A stretch of 64,000 bases of DNA from Bifidobacterium sp. (GTDB lineage: Bacteria > Actinomycetota > Actinomycetes > Actinomycetales > Bifidobacteriaceae): NCBI RefSeq assembly GCF_022647885.1, contig NZ_JALCLM010000001.1:1844610-1908609 (forward strand), given 5' to 3'. Below the pieces are notes generated by a model that had not been told where the DNA came from, searched no databases, and saw only the letters and a list, made by a program, of their open reading frames with translations. The number at the start of each line of letters is the position of its first letter. Within the stretch, counting starts at the first letter, position 1. Shown piece after piece: positions 61,786-64,000 of this stretch. The position numbers were made by a program, and so were the translations under genes.

Positions 61786-64000
61786 ATGTCGAGATACTCT
61801 TCACAAATTCAAGAAGAACAACGTGCAACAGATCGCGCTTACCAACGTCTGGACTCGTTACGTTCACAGACACGAACTCGTCTGGATGCCGTCAGAGCTG
61901 CTGGCTCCCACGGCTCACCAACCCAGCGAACGGAACGCGATTCTTTCGCTACACTCTATGAAGATCGCCTTACTCAATTACGGGCCGTGGAAGATCGACT
62001 AGTCTTCGGCAGATTAGACGAGTCCTCTGGAAAATCGCGATACATCGGTCGAATTGGTCTCTCCAACGAGCAGCACGAACCCATACTCACTGATTGGCGT
62101 GCAGATGCCGCGCGCCCCTTCTATGAAGCAACACCATCTCACCACGGCGATATTGTGATGCGCAGACACATCACGTTGAATTTCAGAACCGTCGTTGGCT
62201 TGGAAGACGAAGTTCTTGACCTTAAAGCACCACAGGTTTCTCAAGCTTCGCAATCCGGCACACTTACTGGAGAAGGTGCGTTATTAGCGTCATTGAGTTC
62301 TAAACGCACCGGAAAAATGACCGACATCGTAGCGACGATTCAAGCAGAGCAGGATCGCATTATTCGTTCACCTATGAGTAGAGCCATAGTTGTTCAAGGT
62401 GGGCCTGGAACCGGCAAAACAGCAGTGGCACTGCACCGCGCAGCATACTTGCTCTATACCCACCGCAACACACTCGAACGTTCGGGAGTGCTTGTTGTCG
62501 GTCCAAGCGCAACATTTTTGCATTACATCGATCAGGTACTACCTTCACTGGGCGAAACAGGTGTAGTCAGCCGAACCATCGCGGATCTCATACCTCAAGT
62601 TGTCGCTCAACGCAATGAAACACCTAAAGCAGCACAGCTCAAGGGTGACCATCGCATGGCTAGAGCTGTAGCCAATGCCATATCAGCACGCATCCGAATT
62701 CCGCAGCACCTGCCAACTGTGCATGTCAATGGCATCGCTGTACCGATGCTCGCAGCAGACATCCAACAGGCTCAGAATGATGCCCGTCGCAGTCACCAAA
62801 CACACAACGAGGCACGAAAAACTTTTATCCGCACAATGATGCACCTCTTAACGATGCGCTATAGCGAAGGTCTCGATTACACTCCTGAAGAGTCCGAGCT
62901 TGCACAAGCTACATCAATGCTGCGTATGAATGACGACATCAAGCGCACACTGAACCTTGCTTGGCTCCCTATGAATGCCAACTGGCTTGTCAGCAGAATG
63001 TGGTCCGACACACAGCGACTGTCACGTTACGCACCATGGTTGACTCCTCAAGAGCTTGAAATTCTTCACAGGTCCAGTGATTCACCCATGACCAAATCCG
63101 ACATCCCCTTACTCGATGAGGCCATGGATTTACTCGGCCCCGACCCCAAGCTCAGCGCTAAATCAGCAGCCCTACGAGAGCAACAACGCAACGACGAACA
63201 GTTCGCCAAAGATACGCTGGCTCAAAATGGTATCGGTAATGGATTAGTTACTTCCCAAATGTTGCTTGACCAGATGCAAAGTGACGATCCCGAACTCTTA
63301 TCGCAACGTGCTGCTTCAGATAGAGAATGGACCTATGGGCATATCGTTGTTGATGAAGCACAAGAACTAACAGCTATGGACTGGCGTATGCTCATGCGCC
63401 GATGCCCATCCAGATCCTTCACCATAGTGGGTGATGTCGCCCAGACCTCCGCTCTCGGAGGTTCACGTTCATGGGATCGTACCATGAACCGACTTTTCGG
63501 TAACGAGGGTTGGGATTTGAACGAATTAACGATTAATTATCGTAACCCTCGCGAAGTCAGCGATTTGGCCTCAACATTTGCACAGTCAGAAGGTCTATAC
63601 ATATCTACAGTGAACGCTGTTCGTGAACTACCACAATCAGTAGAACATGTATATGCACATGATACCCAAGAGCTATTGTCAACAGCATGTAAGCACACTG
63701 TGCTGCTGGCTCAGCAATATTTGGCTCAAGATGGATCTGGGCGGATTGCGATCATAGCTGACGGTGAGCTCTTGGAAGACTTGAAATCAGCACTACTGCC
63801 CTACCTCAGATCACAACTTGGTGAGCATGAATTCACTCGACTAGCAGCACAAAATCAGTGGAACCGCCAAATTAATATCTGCGATGCCAATGAAGTGAAA
63901 GGCATGGAGTACGACGCGGTAATACTGATACAGCCCGGTACCATCTCGCAAAATGCAGCTTCTAGACTCGTTGCGGCATCAGATTTATATGTAGCGATGA
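61786..64000 (+). CDS. helD: HelD-type superfamily 1 helicase (cut by window edge)
   Basis: At least 738 residues of a UvrD/Rep-like ATPase of the HelD kind, which binds RNA polymerase and recycles stalled complexes. The N-terminal 200 residues are helical (SQIQEEQRATDRAYQRLDSL, coiled coil) and include YIGRIGLSNEQHEPILTDWR, a HelD-typical segment. Walker A is GGPGTGKTAVALHR (205-218), Walker B HIVVDEAQELTAMDW, followed by VGDVAQTSALGG and LTINYRNPREVSD (motifs III-IV). The ATG at 61,786 is chosen although an ATG four bases earlier opens a different, shorter frame. It is divergent from mraZ across 250 bp and is still open at the window end. Confidence 0.88.
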   Translation, partial: MSRYSSQIQEEQRATDRAYQRLDSLRSQTRTRLDAVRAAGSHGSPTQRTERDSFATLYEDRLTQLRAVEDRLVFGRLDESSGKSRYIGRIGLSNEQHEPILTDWRADAARPFYEATPSHHGDIVMRRHITLNFRTVVGLEDEVLDLKAPQVSQASQSGTLTGEGALLASLSSKRTGKMTDIVATIQAEQDRIIRSPMSRAIVVQGGPGTGKTAVALHRAAYLLYTHRNTLERSGVLVVGPSATFLHYIDQVLPSLGETGVVSRTIADLIPQVVAQRNETPKAAQLKGDHRMARAVANAISARIRIPQHLPTVHVNGIAVPMLAADIQQAQNDARRSHQTHNEARKTFIRTMMHLLTMRYSEGLDYTPEESELAQATSMLRMNDDIKRTLNLAWLPMNANWLVSRMWSDTQRLSRYAPWLTPQELEILHRSSDSPMTKSDIPLLDEAMDLLGPDPKLSAKSAALREQQRNDEQFAKDTLAQNGIGNGLVTSQMLLDQMQSDDPELLSQRAASDREWTYGHIVVDEAQELTAMDWRMLMRRCPSRSFTIVGDVAQTSALGGSRSWDRTMNRLFGNEGWDLNELTINYRNPREVSDLASTFAQSEGLYISTVNAVRELPQSVEHVYAHDTQELLSTACKHTVLLAQQYLAQDGSGRIAIIADGELLEDLKSALLPYLRSQLGEHEFTRLAAQNQWNRQINICDANEVKGMEYDAVILIQPGTISQNAASRLVAASDLYVAM

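Overview
The window comes from a member of the Bifidobacteriaceae. The strongest clue is the tmRNA at 15,676-16,070, whose tag reads AKSNRTEFALAA, a bifidobacterial-type tag. The actinobacterial division and cell-wall (dcw) cluster at 47.2-61.5 kb, with a catalytically dead MurE-like protein at the murE position, and the ROK-rich sugar operons fit this. I cannot name the species.

Layout. (1) 1-15.3 kb is host sugar metabolism. It holds the end of an Xaa-Pro aminopeptidase gene, a Nudix hydrolase, and a minus-strand operon (ROK repressor, GH20 hexosaminidase, ROK kinase, nagB, nagA) that turns N-acetylhexosamine-containing sugars into fructose-6-phosphate. Next to it is an ABC sugar importer without its own ATPase, then a plus-strand ROK regulator, fructokinase and MFS sugar transporter. 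The same palindrome, TTGTTAACAA, lies upstream of both minus-strand units and probably ties importer and catabolism to one ROK regulator. (2) 15.6-16.1 kb is ssrA (tmRNA). (3) About 16.06-39.3 kb is an integrated island abutting the tmRNA 3' end. It is bounded by two 57-nt repeats (52/57 identical) that encode the C-terminus of a large serine recombinase. The left part (16-25.4 kb) is largely a graveyard: a recombinase without catalytic domain and broken HNH nuclease, AfsA-like, thermonuclease and exonuclease-BRCT genes, with an intact Fic/VbhA-type toxin-antitoxin pair, a TetR gene and a PD-(D/E)XK nuclease. The right part (26.7-37.6 kb) is a defence cluster: a two-methyltransferase plus GIY-YIG-helicase restriction-like operon with a translationally coupled AbiJ-like small gene, a TIR-domain protein, an SNF2-helicase remnant, a 575-aa HEPN (ApeA-like) protein, and an unrecognised three-gene zinc-ribbon/membrane cassette. 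It ends in an IS256-family relic. (4) 39.5-47.1 kb is host again: MarR plus a UvrA-like ABC protein, an SdpI-like protein, a zinc-binding AdcA/ZinT-type lipoprotein-like protein behind a Zur-like box, a CDP-alcohol phosphatidyltransferase, a GNAT acetyltransferase and dtd. (5) 47.2-61.5 kb is the dcw cluster, transcribed on the minus strand in the order mraZ, rsmH, ftsL, ftsI, murE-like, murF, mraY, murD, ftsW, murG, murC, ftsQ. It has four CCCA/TGGG boxes at exact 10-bp spacing upstream of mraZ. (6) From 61.8 kb a HelD-type helicase gene runs off the right edge.

The best candidates for something undescribed are the zinc-ribbon/membrane cassette beside the HEPN gene (33.9-37.6 kb), the small gene coupled to the restriction helicase (27.2-27.5 kb), and the TIR protein with a Cys/His N-terminus (32.5-33.2 kb). 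All functional statements are from reading the translated sequence; no database search was possible.
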